Source: Desulfosudis oleivorans Hxd3 (GTDB lineage Bacteria > Desulfobacterota > Desulfobacteria > Desulfobacterales > Desulfosudaceae). Taken from it: a stretch of 64,000 nt of DNA. A program made the position numbers and the translations under genes. Position 1 is the first letter of the stretch, and each line of letters begins with the position of its first letter. The notes beneath the pieces are model-generated. The model made no database searches and had not been told where the DNA came from. It saw only the letters and a program-made list of their open reading frames with translations. Below, in pieces: positions 27,122-36,344 of the stretch. The DNA lies in assembly GCF_000018405.1 (NCBI RefSeq), contig NC_009943.1:2669001-2733000 (forward strand), in the 5' to 3' direction.

Positions 27122-27910
27122 ATGGAAATGAAAGATATTCAGAAAGAGCGGGATTTTCGCAACATGCCCATTGACAAGGTCGGCATCAAAAACCTCAAAT
27201 ACCCCATCCGGGTACTGGACCGGAAAAACGGCTGCCAGCAGACTGTTGGCACCATCAACATGTATGTGGACCTGCCCCATGAAAGCAAGGGGACCCACAT
27301 GAGCCGGTTCGTGGAGATGCTCCACATCCTTCAGCCGGAGATATCGCCCAAGACCTTTTCCGTCATTTTAGACCAGATGAAAAAGGACCTGGACGCGGCC
27401 TCGGCCCACATGGAAGTCACCTTTCCCTATTTCATCGAAAAAGCGGCGCCGGTGAGCGGCACTCCAGGCTTCATGGAGTACACCTGCAAACTCATGGGCA
27501 CCAGCCGTGCCGACGGCAGGGTGGACCTTGTCTCTGAAGTGGTGGTGCCCATCTCTTCGGTGTGTCCCTGCTCAAAGGAGATCAGTGACGGCGGCGCCCA
27601 TAACCAGCGGGGAGAGGTGCGGCTGGCCATCCGGTCCAAAAAGTTCGTCTGGATCGAAGACCTGATTCAGCTGGTGGAAGCGGCTGCCTCCTGCGAACTC
27701 TATTCGGTCTTGAAACGGGTGGATGAAAAATGGGTGACGGAAAAGGGATACCAGAACCCCAAGTTCGTGGAAGACATCGTGCGCGACGTGGCCGTGGCCC
27801 TGAAAAACGATACCAACATCACCTGGTTTAACATCAGCGTGGAAAACTTCGAGTCCATTCACAACCACAGCGCATACGCCACCATCACCTGCGGCCGGAT
27901 CAATCCGTAA
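27122..27910 (+). CDS. folE2: GTP cyclohydrolase IB (FolE2)
   Basis: Opens the pterin and 7-deazaguanine pathways by converting GTP to dihydroneopterin triphosphate; the product also feeds queuosine, and queF is in this window. The 262-aa protein contains PHESKGTHMSRFVEML and SVCPCSKEISDGGAHNQRG, the FolE2 signatures, with the metal-binding Cys and the catalytic Glu/His region. No clear Shine-Dalgarno is seen before the ATG. The 3' end overlaps the convergent dacB-like gene by 11 bases. Confidence 0.95.
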   Translation: MEMKDIQKERDFRNMPIDKVGIKNLKYPIRVLDRKNGCQQTVGTINMYVDLPHESKGTHMSRFVEMLHILQPEISPKTFSVILDQMKKDLDAASAHMEVTFPYFIEKAAPVSGTPGFMEYTCKLMGTSRADGRVDLVSEVVVPISSVCPCSKEISDGGAHNQRGEVRLAIRSKKFVWIEDLIQLVEAAASCELYSVLKRVDEKWVTEKGYQNPKFVEDIVRDVAVALKNDTNITWFNISVENFESIHNHSAYATITCGRINP

Positions 27911-29207
27911 GCTCTCCCGGCCCTGCCGGGGTCTGCCGGCGATCCGACTCGACACGCTTTCTGATCTCCGGCATGAGCACATCCGCGCTTCTGCCCGGCG
28001 TGTTGCTCATCACAACAAACAGGTAGCGCGGCCCGTCTTCATACAGAAAATACCCGGCCCGGGTGTTTACCCCCGACAACGTCCCGGTTTTGTAATACTC
28101 GTTACCAAAAACGCGCATTCGCCCGGCATAGGGCTCGAACGCGGCCAGCACACCGGCCATCATGCGGGCAGACATCCGGTTCTCCCGTGACAGGCCCGAC
28201 CCCTCCACCACTTTCATGCCGTCAATGGCCAGAACCGTTTTCACGTAGTCCTGAACAGCGGCCACCCCCCTGGCCAGGTCGGCGGGCGGGCCGTAAGCCT
28301 TTGCGCCACAGGCCAGCAGCAGCTGGTTGGCCGTAAAATTATTGGAATAGCGCAGCAGTTTTTCCACGTTGTCGCCCAGGGCGGATGAAGAGACGTGGGT
28401 AAACTCCAGGGTATCCCTGCCCTTTTCCACCCGGCCGCAAGCCACCTTGCCCGATACATGGCACCCGTGTTTTTCCAGAAACCAGGCAAACAGCTCTCCG
28501 GCATACAGGGCCGCCGCTGATGCGTCTTCTATAAACGCGACCCTGCCGGAAAAAGGGTCCATTCTTGCAATCCGCCGCCGGGCAAAGTCAAGCAGGGGGG
28601 TCTGGGGTTCGGCACTGACATACCGGCCGTCTTTTCGCGTCACATTCACAGTGTTATAATTGGCGCACAGTGCTCCGTTGACAGCGTCATAGGGCTGGGA
28701 CGATCCGATTTTCCGGCCGGGGACCGCAATGCCGGGGGCAAAAAAAGAGGCGTCCACCAGAATGTCACCCACGGACGGCACCATGGCCGCGATGCGAAAT
28801 GCGGCCGCCTCTATCTCTTCGGACACCAGGCTGGGATCACCATATCCCTTAATAATCAGGTCGCCGCCGGGGGTTGTGTAAAACTCGGTGATAAAACGAA
28901 AATCTTTTCCCAGGATCTCAAACGCGGCCAGGCTGGTGACGATTTTCAGAATAGAGGCCGGCACCAGCAGGGTATCGGGATTTTCGGCAAGCACCACACG
29001 GCCGTCGTCCATGCGCTGTACCAGCACACTGTCGCCAGGCTCGAGCAGTTGGGAAAGGGGCCTTTCGGCAAAAGCCGGCGCAAAGGCGACGGTACACAGC
29101 ACCATGGCCGTTGCCAACACGGCAACGGTCCGCACGGCCCGGGAAAAGCTGAAAGAGTGATATGCCACGCGCCTTTTTCCTGTGATCAACAGATTACTGC
29201 CGGTCAT
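27900..29207 (-). CDS. dacB: D-alanyl-D-alanine carboxypeptidase (PBP4/DacB, family S13)
   Basis: Periplasmic penicillin-binding protein of 435 aa. A signal anchor lies at residues about 25-48. The active-site motifs are SILK at residues 85-88, SNN in YSNNFTANQLLLA, and KTG in YKTGTLSGVNTRAGYF. The S13 insertion domain lies between the first two. It can trim peptidoglycan stem peptides or cut crosslinks. It overlaps the M18 aminopeptidase gene by 14 bases and converges on folE2. Confidence 0.92.
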   Translation of the reverse strand: MTGSNLLITGKRRVAYHSFSFSRAVRTVAVLATAMVLCTVAFAPAFAERPLSQLLEPGDSVLVQRMDDGRVVLAENPDTLLVPASILKIVTSLAAFEILGKDFRFITEFYTTPGGDLIIKGYGDPSLVSEEIEAAAFRIAAMVPSVGDILVDASFFAPGIAVPGRKIGSSQPYDAVNGALCANYNTVNVTRKDGRYVSAEPQTPLLDFARRRIARMDPFSGRVAFIEDASAAALYAGELFAWFLEKHGCHVSGKVACGRVEKGRDTLEFTHVSSSALGDNVEKLLRYSNNFTANQLLLACGAKAYGPPADLARGVAAVQDYVKTVLAIDGMKVVEGSGLSRENRMSARMMAGVLAAFEPYAGRMRVFGNEYYKTGTLSGVNTRAGYFLYEDGPRYLFVVMSNTPGRSADVLMPEIRKRVESDRRQTPAGPGELTD

Positions 29208-30621
29208 CGAAAAACGCTTTGAAGGCTTTGAAGGTCATGTACACATCGGCCTTGCTGGAGAGTTCAAAGGGTGAGTGCATGGAGAGCAGGGCCGGGCCGC
29301 AATCCACGATATCCATGCCGTAGGCGGCCAGGAACTTGGCCAGGGTGCCGCCGCCGCCCTGGTCCACCCGGCCCAGCTCACCGGTCTGCCACACGATGCC
29401 GGCCCGGTTGAATATCTGCCGTACCCGGCCCACGTATTCGGCACTGGCGTCACTGGACCCGGACTTGCCACCGGAACCGGTGAACTTGGTGATGCAGATA
29501 CCGTATCCCAGACGGGCCGCGTTGCGCTTTTCATGGACCTCCTGGTAGTCCGGGTCCAGGGCCGCGTTCACGTCCGCGGAAAGGGCCTCTGAAGCGGTGA
29601 TGGCCTTTCGCAGCACCCGTTCGGAAACCGGTGCGTCCTGTTTTTCAAACAGGTCGGCGATAAAGTCCTCCATGAACCGGGACCGGGCGCCGGAGTTGCC
29701 TTCGCTGCCGATCTCCTCCTTGTCGAAAAACAGGGCCACGGCCGTCCGGGGCGGCTTCTTCAGGTCCTGAATCGCGGCCAGGGCCGTGTAGGCGCAAACC
29801 CGGTCATCCTGGCCGTAGGCCCCGATCAGGCCGCGGTCAAACCCCACGTCCCTGGCCCTTCCAGCAGGCACCGCCTCCAGCTCGGCGCTGGCAAAATCCT
29901 CCTCCACCAGGCCGTACCGGTCAAACAGGTATTTGAGCACGGTAAGCTTGAACCGGTCCTTCTGCTTCTCGTCACCGGCGGGCAGGCTGCCGGCCACCAG
30001 GTTGAGTTTTTCGGCCTCAAACACATCAGACAATTTTTTGCTGTTCTGCAGTTTGGCCGCCAGGTGGGGCAGCAGGTCGGCAATGGTGATCACCGGATCA
30101 GTTTCCGCCTCGCCGATCTCCACATCAAAGGACCGGCCGTCTTTGCCCACCACTGTTCCGTAAAGGGCCAGGGGCCGGGCCAGCCACTGGTATTTGCGAA
30201 TGCCGCCGTAGTAGTGGACCTTGAGCATGGCCAGGTCCACCTCTTCGTAAAGGGGGTTCTGCTTGAGGTCCAGTCGGGGCGAGTCCACGTGGGCCGCGAT
30301 GATCCGCATGCCCTGGTCCAGGGGGGCGCTGCCCACAACCGCGGCGGCCACCGCCTTGTTGCGAAACACCTTGTAGAATTTCCCCTTGCCTTTGGCCCGG
30401 CCGTCAATGTCCACAAAGCCGGCGGCGGCCAGGGCCTTCTGAATAACGGTCACAGCCTTTCGCTCGGTTTTGGCATCGTCCAGAAACCGCTTGTAGTTTT
30501 CAGCAAAATCAAAGGACTGCCGGGTCTCGGCAGGAGAAAGCGCGTCCCACACCAGGGCGGGCTTCCGAATAGTCTTCTTTGAAAAGGCGTCCAGCTCTTT
30601 TTTGCTCATTTGACCTGTCAT
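29194..30621 (-). CDS. M18 family zinc aminopeptidase
   Basis: Cytoplasmic aminopeptidase of 475 aa, tetrahedral M18 type. Metal and catalytic residues appear in AAHVDSPRLDLKQN, GAYGQDDRVCAYTAL, DKEEIGSEGNSGARS and the C-terminal LLSMHSPFELSSKAD. M18 enzymes prefer acidic N-terminal residues, but specificity here is not determined. The first ATG (30621) has GGAG 7 bases upstream; another lies 4 codons later. Confidence 0.9.
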   Translation of the reverse strand: MTGQMSKKELDAFSKKTIRKPALVWDALSPAETRQSFDFAENYKRFLDDAKTERKAVTVIQKALAAAGFVDIDGRAKGKGKFYKVFRNKAVAAAVVGSAPLDQGMRIIAAHVDSPRLDLKQNPLYEEVDLAMLKVHYYGGIRKYQWLARPLALYGTVVGKDGRSFDVEIGEAETDPVITIADLLPHLAAKLQNSKKLSDVFEAEKLNLVAGSLPAGDEKQKDRFKLTVLKYLFDRYGLVEEDFASAELEAVPAGRARDVGFDRGLIGAYGQDDRVCAYTALAAIQDLKKPPRTAVALFFDKEEIGSEGNSGARSRFMEDFIADLFEKQDAPVSERVLRKAITASEALSADVNAALDPDYQEVHEKRNAARLGYGICITKFTGSGGKSGSSDASAEYVGRVRQIFNRAGIVWQTGELGRVDQGGGGTLAKFLAAYGMDIVDCGPALLSMHSPFELSSKADVYMTFKAFKAFFDDRQ

Positions 30622-30671
30622 TCTTTTTCTCCGTATGGCTTTTTTCTTAAGCGTTTTTTTCGTTTTATGTT

Positions 30672-30725
30672 CTTCGTGCCCTTCGTGTTCTTCGTGCCCT
30701 TCGTGTTCTTCGTGTTCTTCGTGTT
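30672..30725. repeat. Six-unit 9-bp tandem repeat, CTTCGTG(TT/CC)
   Basis: Six head-to-tail 9-base units: CTTCGTGCC, CTTCGTGTT, CTTCGTGCC, CTTCGTGTT, CTTCGTGTT, CTTCGTGTT. They sit in the 183-base gap upstream of the M18 gene. This is the seed of a spurious low-complexity reading frame and not a gene. Confidence 0.9.
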
Positions 30726-30764
30726 AAAAAGCAGCCTGCCGGTTCAGTCGGAAGTCATTGTTTT

Positions 30765-30794
30765 CGATAGCGATACCGATCCCGATACCGATAA
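30765..30794. repeat. Five-unit 6-bp tandem repeat, CGATAN-type
   Basis: Units are CGATAG, CGATAC, CGATCC, CGATAC and CGATAA, ending 10 bases before the dtd stop. A second, independent microsatellite in the same intergenic gap as the 9-bp repeat. Confidence 0.85.
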
Positions 30795-30804
30795 TAAGGT
30801 AGTG

Positions 30805-31245
30805 TTATTGGCTTTCAATCACAAAGGTTACCGGCCCGTCATTGACCAGGGAGACATCCATCATGGCGCCGAAGGTGCCCGTGGCTGTTGTCAACCCCCT
30901 GTTTTTTACCGCCTCGACAAACGCGAGATACAGGGCTTCGGCCTTCCGGGGTTCGGCGGCCTGCACAAAAGAGGGGCGCCGGCCCTTGCGGCAGTCGGCC
31001 AGCAGGGTAAACTGGGAAACCACCAGCACGCCCCCGCCGGTATCAATCACCGACCGGTTCATCTTGCCGGCATCATCCTCAAATATGCGCAAGGACGTGA
31101 TCTTGTTTGCCAGAAACTCGGCATCCTTCTGCTCATCATTGCCGGCCACGCCCAGCAGCACCAGCAGGCCCGGTCCGATGCTTCCCACCACGTGCCCGTC
31201 CACGGTGACGGAACTCTTTTGAACCCGCTGAATCACCGCGCGCAT
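30805..31245 (-). CDS. dtd: D-aminoacyl-tRNA deacylase
   Basis: Frees tRNA mischarged with D-amino acids or glycine. The 146-aa protein starts [17 protein letters not shown] and contains the two family motifs, [17 protein letters not shown] and [11 protein letters not shown] (cross-subunit GP motif). The ATG at 31245 is preferred since the typical N-terminus is MRAVIQRV; the frame extends to 31263. Confidence 0.96.
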
Positions 31246-31330
31246 GCCTGCCCCTCGACACAAAACCGGCTGAAAAGCCGGAACAAAAAATTACACCTGG
31301 TCGCCATGATCGGTCCGCCGCTGGTTTCAA

Positions 31331-31780
31331 TCAGATCAGCCCGGCCATGGCCTGGACGGCCAGAAGATAGCCGGCCTTGCCGAACCCGGCGATCTGTCCC
31401 ACGGCCACGTCAGCCACCATGGAGGTGTGCCGGAACGGTTCCCGGCGATAGATGTTGGAAAGGTGAACCTCCACTATAGGAATGGAAAGCAGGAGAAGGG
31501 CGTCCCGAATGGCGATGCTGGTATGGGTGAAGGCGGCGGGGTTGATGATCACTCCGTGAACGTCACCATCCACCAGGGTTTGAATCTTTTCCACGATAGC
31601 CGACTCGCTGTTGGACTGAAAGCTCTCCACGACAACCCCGTGCTCAGCGCCGCGATTTTTGACCGCGGTGTCAATGTCGGCCAGCGTCTGGCTGCCATAG
31701 GTTTCCGGCTCCCGCAGCCCGAGCATGTTCAGGTTGGGACCGTGAATGACCAGGACCTTTTTTTTGACCGGACGCGCCAT
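31331..31780 (-). CDS. aroQ: 3-dehydroquinate dehydratase, type II
   Basis: Shikimate pathway step 3, dodecameric type II enzyme of 149 aa. Motifs: HGPNLNMLGLREPETYG (catalytic Tyr), NPAAFTHTSIAIRDAL, and EVHLSNIYRREPFRH with the catalytic His. It follows rpe after 8 bases on the same strand. Confidence 0.96.
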   Translation of the reverse strand: MARPVKKKVLVIHGPNLNMLGLREPETYGSQTLADIDTAVKNRGAEHGVVVESFQSNSESAIVEKIQTLVDGDVHGVIINPAAFTHTSIAIRDALLLLSIPIVEVHLSNIYRREPFRHTSMVADVAVGQIAGFGKAGYLLAVQAMAGLI

Positions 31781-31788
31781 TTTGCCCC

Positions 31789-32448
31789 CTATGCCTCATT
31801 TGCCAGCTTGCGAAGCGTGGCGATGGTGGTTTTGTAATTGCTGCTGCCGAACACGGCCGACCCGGCCACAAACACGTCGGTACCGGCCGCGGATACGTCC
31901 CTGATGGTTTTTTCGTTTACCCCGCCATCCACCTGAATCTGGGTGGCCAGCCCCCGCTCGGTGATGCGCTGCTTGAGTGCCCGGACCTTGTCCAGGGAAT
32001 TGGGTATAAACTGCTGGCCCCCGAAGCCGGGATTCACGCTCATGATCACCACCAGGTCCAGGTCGTCCAGCACCCAGTCCAGGACGCTCAACGGCGTGGA
32101 GGGGTTTAAGGCCACGCCGGCCCTGGCACCCAGCCCCTTGATCAACTGAATAGTGCGGTTCAGGTGGACACTGGCCTCGGCGTGAACGGCCACCAGGTCG
32201 GCCCCGGCCTGAACGAATTCCGCCACGTAGCGTTCCGGCTCCATGATCATCAGGTGGGCATCCACCGGCAGGCTGGTGACACTCCGGACCGCCTTGACCA
32301 CCAGCGGGCCGATGGTGATGTTGGGCACATACCGGCCGTCCATCACATCCACGTGAATCCAGTCGGCGCCGGCCGCCTCAACCGCCATCACCTCATCGCC
32401 CAGCCGGGCAAAATCAGCCGACAGTATCGACGGCGCAATCAGTTTCAT
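31789..32448 (-). CDS. rpe: Ribulose-phosphate 3-epimerase
   Basis: Pentose phosphate enzyme, 219-aa TIM barrel. Metal and catalytic residues appear in [49 protein letters not shown] and [19 protein letters not shown] precedes the ATG. Confidence 0.97.
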   Translation of the reverse strand: MKLIAPSILSADFARLGDEVMAVEAAGADWIHVDVMDGRYVPNITIGPLVVKAVRSVTSLPVDAHLMIMEPERYVAEFVQAGADLVAVHAEASVHLNRTIQLIKGLGARAGVALNPSTPLSVLDWVLDDLDLVVIMSVNPGFGGQQFIPNSLDKVRALKQRITERGLATQIQVDGGVNEKTIRDVSAAGTDVFVAGSAVFGSSNYKTTIATLRKLANEA

Positions 32449-32490
32449 CAGTTGATCTCCTTAATTTCCATTTTCACGGCCCGCTGGGCC

Positions 32491-33462
32491 TTACCAGCTT
32501 TCAAACACCTCTGTTTTCACCAGCTTTCCGTCTTCATACACCAGCACCGTGGCCTCCTGGTGGGCCGGAATAAAGGCCCACACCTCGGAACCCGGTTCCC
32601 GGAACTCGTCAATCAGGTCAAAAGAGGTGCCCATACAGTTGAGTTTCACATTAATATGCCTGTTTAGAAAACCGTTTGCAAGCCTGTACCGGGAAACCCG
32701 TATCCCTCCCCCACCCTGAAGCAACCGGCTCCCCTCCTCCGCATTCACCCGATTGATCACCAGATCGACCCGGCTGCCTTCGAGAACACGTGCCCCCGGC
32801 TCGGGGACCTGGCCGACAACAGCGTTCCTGGGAGCCGTATCCCGCACCTCGAAACGAATCTCTCCGGGCAGCAGCCCCAGCAGATCCAGACTGTCGATGG
32901 CTTCAGCCAGGGAGTCCCCCGTTATGTCGGGCATCACGTAGGCAACAGGCCGTTTGCCGAGACTGACCAGCAGGTCTACCGGCGTCCCTCTGTTGATCGT
33001 GACCCCGGCACCGGGATACTGGGCAATAACGGCCCGGGCCTCGACCCCGGCAGCGTGGGCCTCGGACAAAACCCCCCGGGCCAGTCCATTTTCCTCTATC
33101 ACGATGCGAACATGGTCCAGGCCCATGCCCCGAAGATCCGGCATGAGCACCTCTTTGTTACCCCTGGAAATAATGATGCTGACGCTGCGGCCCTGCTTGA
33201 TTCGGGCACCGGGTTCAGGGTCCTGCCAGATCACGTGGTACTTGGGCACGGTGGCGCTGTAGTCCGACGCCTTGACCCGGCTGCTCAGCCCCAGCCCGGT
33301 GAGCATCTCAAGGCCGTAAGCCACGTTTCGGCCGGTGATGTCAGGTACCACAACCGTCTCCTCCGATGCCACCAGAAACACAAAGGTCAGGTAGACGCTG
33401 GCACCGGCGCCCAGGGCCATGACCACAAAAAGAACCGACAGCTTTAAGAGTTGCTTAACCAT
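32491..33462 (-). CDS. Membrane-anchored PASTA-domain protein without kinase
   Basis: A 323-aa protein with one N-terminal membrane helix (LLKLSVLFVVMALGAGASVYLT-like, residues 5-30) and three PASTA domains (about residues 36-105, 106-175 and 180-250: VVVPDITGRNVAYGL, VLMPDLRGMGLDHV, YVMPDITGDSLAEA), then a 70-residue C-terminal part. PASTA domains bind peptidoglycan or beta-lactam-like stems and usually sit on Ser/Thr kinases or PBPs; no such domain is present. It overlaps rsmB by 8 bases, so it is in the ribF-to-dacB operon. Role unknown; a cell-wall sensor or scaffold is plausible. Confidence 0.85.
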   Translation of the reverse strand: MVKQLLKLSVLFVVMALGAGASVYLTFVFLVASEETVVVPDITGRNVAYGLEMLTGLGLSSRVKASDYSATVPKYHVIWQDPEPGARIKQGRSVSIIISRGNKEVLMPDLRGMGLDHVRIVIEENGLARGVLSEAHAAGVEARAVIAQYPGAGVTINRGTPVDLLVSLGKRPVAYVMPDITGDSLAEAIDSLDLLGLLPGEIRFEVRDTAPRNAVVGQVPEPGARVLEGSRVDLVINRVNAEEGSRLLQGGGGIRVSRYRLANGFLNRHINVKLNCMGTSFDLIDEFREPGSEVWAFIPAHQEATVLVYEDGKLVKTEVFESW

Positions 33463-34885
33463 TTTTTTTCAGGCGCACACCAAAAAATCCGTCCATGCCG
33501 TGGCGCCAGGGAAATGTCCGGAAAAAGCCCGGGTCGTCTGTAAACCCGGCCACCGCCGGAACATCGGCCGCCACGCCTGTATCTATAGCAAAATCGGGCC
33601 GCCTCTTCAAAAAGGACTGCACCACGGCGTCGTTTTCCTCGGGCTCCATGCTGCAGACGGCATAGACCAAAAGCCCGCCGTCACGCACATGATCGGCCAG
33701 GTTGGTCAGCATGGCGATCTGGTCGTTCTGCAGCCGCGCCAGGTCCTGTTCGGAAAGACGCCACTTGGTGTCCGGATTGCGGCGAATTACCCCGGTGCCG
33801 GAACAGGGACAGTCGGCCAGCACGCGGTCAAACCCGCCTGCGTCCTTCAACTGTTCCGGGACCAGCATATCCAGGGTCATGGGCCGCACATTGGTGATGC
33901 CCAGCCGCGTCATCTCACCGGCAAGCCGCTCCAGCTTTGCCGTGTCCCGGTCCGCCGCCACGATCCGGCCCTGGTTTTCCATGAGCCGGGCCAGATGGCC
34001 GGTCTTTCCGCCCAGGCCGGCGCAGGCGTCCAGCACCCGCTGACCGGGCCGGGGATCGGTCAAAAGGCCGATCAGCTGGGCCGCCTCGTCCTGTACCTGG
34101 AACCATCCCGCGCCAAAGGCCGTCATCTCATGCACCGGCACTTTTGGAGAGGAAAAACTCACGGCCTCGGGCGCGTGCCGGCCCGGTGTCACGCCCGCCG
34201 CCTCCTGGGCAAGGGAGGCGGCCACCTGTTCCGGGGCTGCCCGCAGTCCGTTGACCCGCACCGTGATGGGCGGCACCGTATTCAAAAAATCACATAGTTG
34301 CACCGTCTCTTCGATACCGAAGCGGGCGATCCATCGCCGGATCATCCATTCGGGAAACGATTTTGTCACGCAAAGGGCCTGCACCGGGTCTTTGTCCATA
34401 TCGGGCGGATCCGGCTCACCGGGATGCCGGGTCGAGCTTCGCAGCAGGCCGTTTACAAATCCGGACAGCCGGCCAAGCCCGGCCTGTTTCGACAGATCTA
34501 CTGAACTGTTGATGGCGGCAAAATCGGGAATTCTGTCCAGAAACCGCAGCTGAAACAGACCGAGCCGCAGAATATTCAGCACCGCCGGATCCATGCGCTG
34601 CAGCGGGGTCCTGGAAAAATGGACGATGGTGTAATCCAGGGTGTTGCGCCACCGCAAAACACCGTACACCAGGGTAGTGACAAGGGCCCGGTCCCGCTTT
34701 TCCGGAAACGACACCCTGGCCAGCGCCTCATCGGCCACCTGGTCCAGGGTGCGGTGGCCCTTTTCAAGGGCAGTGAGTATGCGAAGGGCAACAGCCCGGG
34801 GGTCGGATTTCCTGGCCGCTGTCGGCCGCCTGTTGTCAGCGGGTCGATGGAATTTACGCAAACCGCGTTCCTTCGGCAATGGCAT
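33455..34885 (-). CDS. rsmB: 16S rRNA (cytosine-967-C5)-methyltransferase RsmB
   Basis: Methylates C967 of 16S rRNA. The 476-aa protein has an N-terminal NusB-like RNA-binding domain (ALRILTALEKGHRTLDQVA) and a C-terminal Rossmann methyltransferase (VLDACAGLGGKTGHLARL). Both cysteines of the RNA m5C family are present: PCSGTG (catalytic release) and VCSMEPEEN (nucleophile). I choose the ATG at 34885, which overlaps fmt by 32 bases; the longer frame reads MSWWWPRPTAALL antisense to nothing conserved. Confidence 0.93.
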   Translation of the reverse strand: MPLPKERGLRKFHRPADNRRPTAARKSDPRAVALRILTALEKGHRTLDQVADEALARVSFPEKRDRALVTTLVYGVLRWRNTLDYTIVHFSRTPLQRMDPAVLNILRLGLFQLRFLDRIPDFAAINSSVDLSKQAGLGRLSGFVNGLLRSSTRHPGEPDPPDMDKDPVQALCVTKSFPEWMIRRWIARFGIEETVQLCDFLNTVPPITVRVNGLRAAPEQVAASLAQEAAGVTPGRHAPEAVSFSSPKVPVHEMTAFGAGWFQVQDEAAQLIGLLTDPRPGQRVLDACAGLGGKTGHLARLMENQGRIVAADRDTAKLERLAGEMTRLGITNVRPMTLDMLVPEQLKDAGGFDRVLADCPCSGTGVIRRNPDTKWRLSEQDLARLQNDQIAMLTNLADHVRDGGLLVYAVCSMEPEENDAVVQSFLKRRPDFAIDTGVAADVPAVAGFTDDPGFFRTFPWRHGMDGFFGVRLKKNG

Positions 34886-35795
34886 GCCCCCGCAAAAAAT
34901 CGGCCACATCCATGGGTTTTCCCGCCTCGCCCTGAATGCGGGTGACAACAAGGCCGCCGTCGGCCGTGGCCACCACCAGCTCATCCGGAAAGCGGGTCAC
35001 CACGGTGCCGGGCGACGCCTTCTTTTCCAGGGTCACCGGCCGGGCTGCCAGAATTTTGTATCGCCGGGTGCCGGTCTCGGTAAAGGCGCCGGGCCAGGGC
35101 GTCATGGCGTTGATAAACCGCCGAAGCCGGGCCGAAGGCTGGTTCCAGTCAATCCGGCCATGGGTTTTTTTTAAAAGCGGCGCGAATGTTACCGCCTCCG
35201 GGTCCTGGGGCACCGGGGTTGCGGTGCCGCTTTCGATCCGGGCCAGGGTATCGATCAAGACGTCGGCGCCCAGAACAGCCAGCCGGTCATGAAGGTCGGC
35301 GGCCGTGTCCTCGTCCGATATCGGGGCTCTGGCAGAAAGAATCATGTCTCCGGAGTCCATGCCCTCGTCCATGAAGATGCTGGTGACCCCGGTCTCTGCT
35401 TCCATGCCGGCAATGGCCCACTGAATGGGCGACGGCCCCCGGTAACGGGGCAGCAGGGATGGATGAATGTTCACCGCGCCCAGCGCCGGCAGCTCAAGAA
35501 CCGCCCGGGGCAGAATTTTTCCATAAGCCACCACCACGAGCAGGTCCGGGGCGATGTTTTTAAGGGTGCGGATAAAGTCGTCGGTGCGGACCGATGCCGG
35601 CTGGGCAACGGCCAGGCCCAGTGCTTCGGCCGCCACCTTCACCGGCGGCGGCGCCATCTTGCGGCCCCGGCCCTTGGGCTTGTCCGGCTGGGTCACCACC
35701 AGGGGCACATCATACCCATTGTCCGCAAGGGCTTTCAGGCAGGGCACCGCGTAATCCGGGGTTCCCATGAAAACGATTCTCAGGTCTCTTGCCAT
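34854..35795 (-). CDS. fmt: Methionyl-tRNA formyltransferase
   Basis: Formylates initiator Met-tRNA. The 313-aa protein begins RIVFMGTPDYAVPCLKAL and has the folate/catalytic loop NIHPSLLPRYRGPSPIQWAI with Asn-His and later SIFMDEGMDSGDMI. The C-terminal domain (FPDELVVATADGGLVVTRIQ) binds tRNA. It overlaps def by 16 bases; the pair forms the classical formylation-deformylation module. Confidence 0.97.
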   Translation of the reverse strand: MARDLRIVFMGTPDYAVPCLKALADNGYDVPLVVTQPDKPKGRGRKMAPPPVKVAAEALGLAVAQPASVRTDDFIRTLKNIAPDLLVVVAYGKILPRAVLELPALGAVNIHPSLLPRYRGPSPIQWAIAGMEAETGVTSIFMDEGMDSGDMILSARAPISDEDTAADLHDRLAVLGADVLIDTLARIESGTATPVPQDPEAVTFAPLLKKTHGRIDWNQPSARLRRFINAMTPWPGAFTETGTRRYKILAARPVTLEKKASPGTVVTRFPDELVVATADGGLVVTRIQGEAGKPMDVADFLRGHAIAEGTRFA

Positions 35796-36301
35796 GCCTG
35801 CTTTATTCTTTTCTGCACTTTGCGTTTGTAAAGCTCCCGCTTCAGGCGGCTGGCCCTGTCCAGAATCAGGGTACCGTTGAGGTGATCAATTTCGTGCTGA
35901 AGCACAATGGCCTCAAGCCCTTCGGCATCAATGACCAGGGGCCGGCCTTCCCGGTCCACGCCCTCCACCCGGACCGTGGCGGCCCGTTTCACATCGGTAC
36001 GCAGCTCGGGCACGCTGAGGCACCCCTCCTGTTCGGAGACACACTCGCCGTCGACGGCCACGACCTCGGGATTGATCACCACCCGGAACTGCTGTTTTTC
36101 CCGCTGATCCGACACATCGTAAATCACCAGCCGCAGACCGCTGTCCACCTGGACCGCGGCCAGGCCAACGCCCTGGTGGGCATACATGGTCTGGGCCATA
36201 TCGTCAATGAGCTGTTGCAGCTTGCCGTCGATGTTTGCCACCGGCAGGGCCCCGTCTTTTAAAACATCCGCCGGATAGGTCACGATATCCAGAACTGTCA
36301 T
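35780..36301 (-). CDS. def: Peptide deformylase
   Basis: Removes the N-formyl group from nascent proteins. The 173-aa protein has the three metal motifs: GVGLAAVQV, EGCLSVPELR and HEIDHLNG. The C-terminal tail is basic (LKRELYKRKVQKRIKQ), as in ribosome-binding deformylases. Located between ribF and fmt. Confidence 0.97.
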   Translation of the reverse strand: MTVLDIVTYPADVLKDGALPVANIDGKLQQLIDDMAQTMYAHQGVGLAAVQVDSGLRLVIYDVSDQREKQQFRVVINPEVVAVDGECVSEQEGCLSVPELRTDVKRAATVRVEGVDREGRPLVIDAEGLEAIVLQHEIDHLNGTLILDRASRLKRELYKRKVQKRIKQAWQET

Positions 36302-36344
36302 ATCACATATCCTTGTTCATACCCTGCATGCCGCCGGGCCTCTA

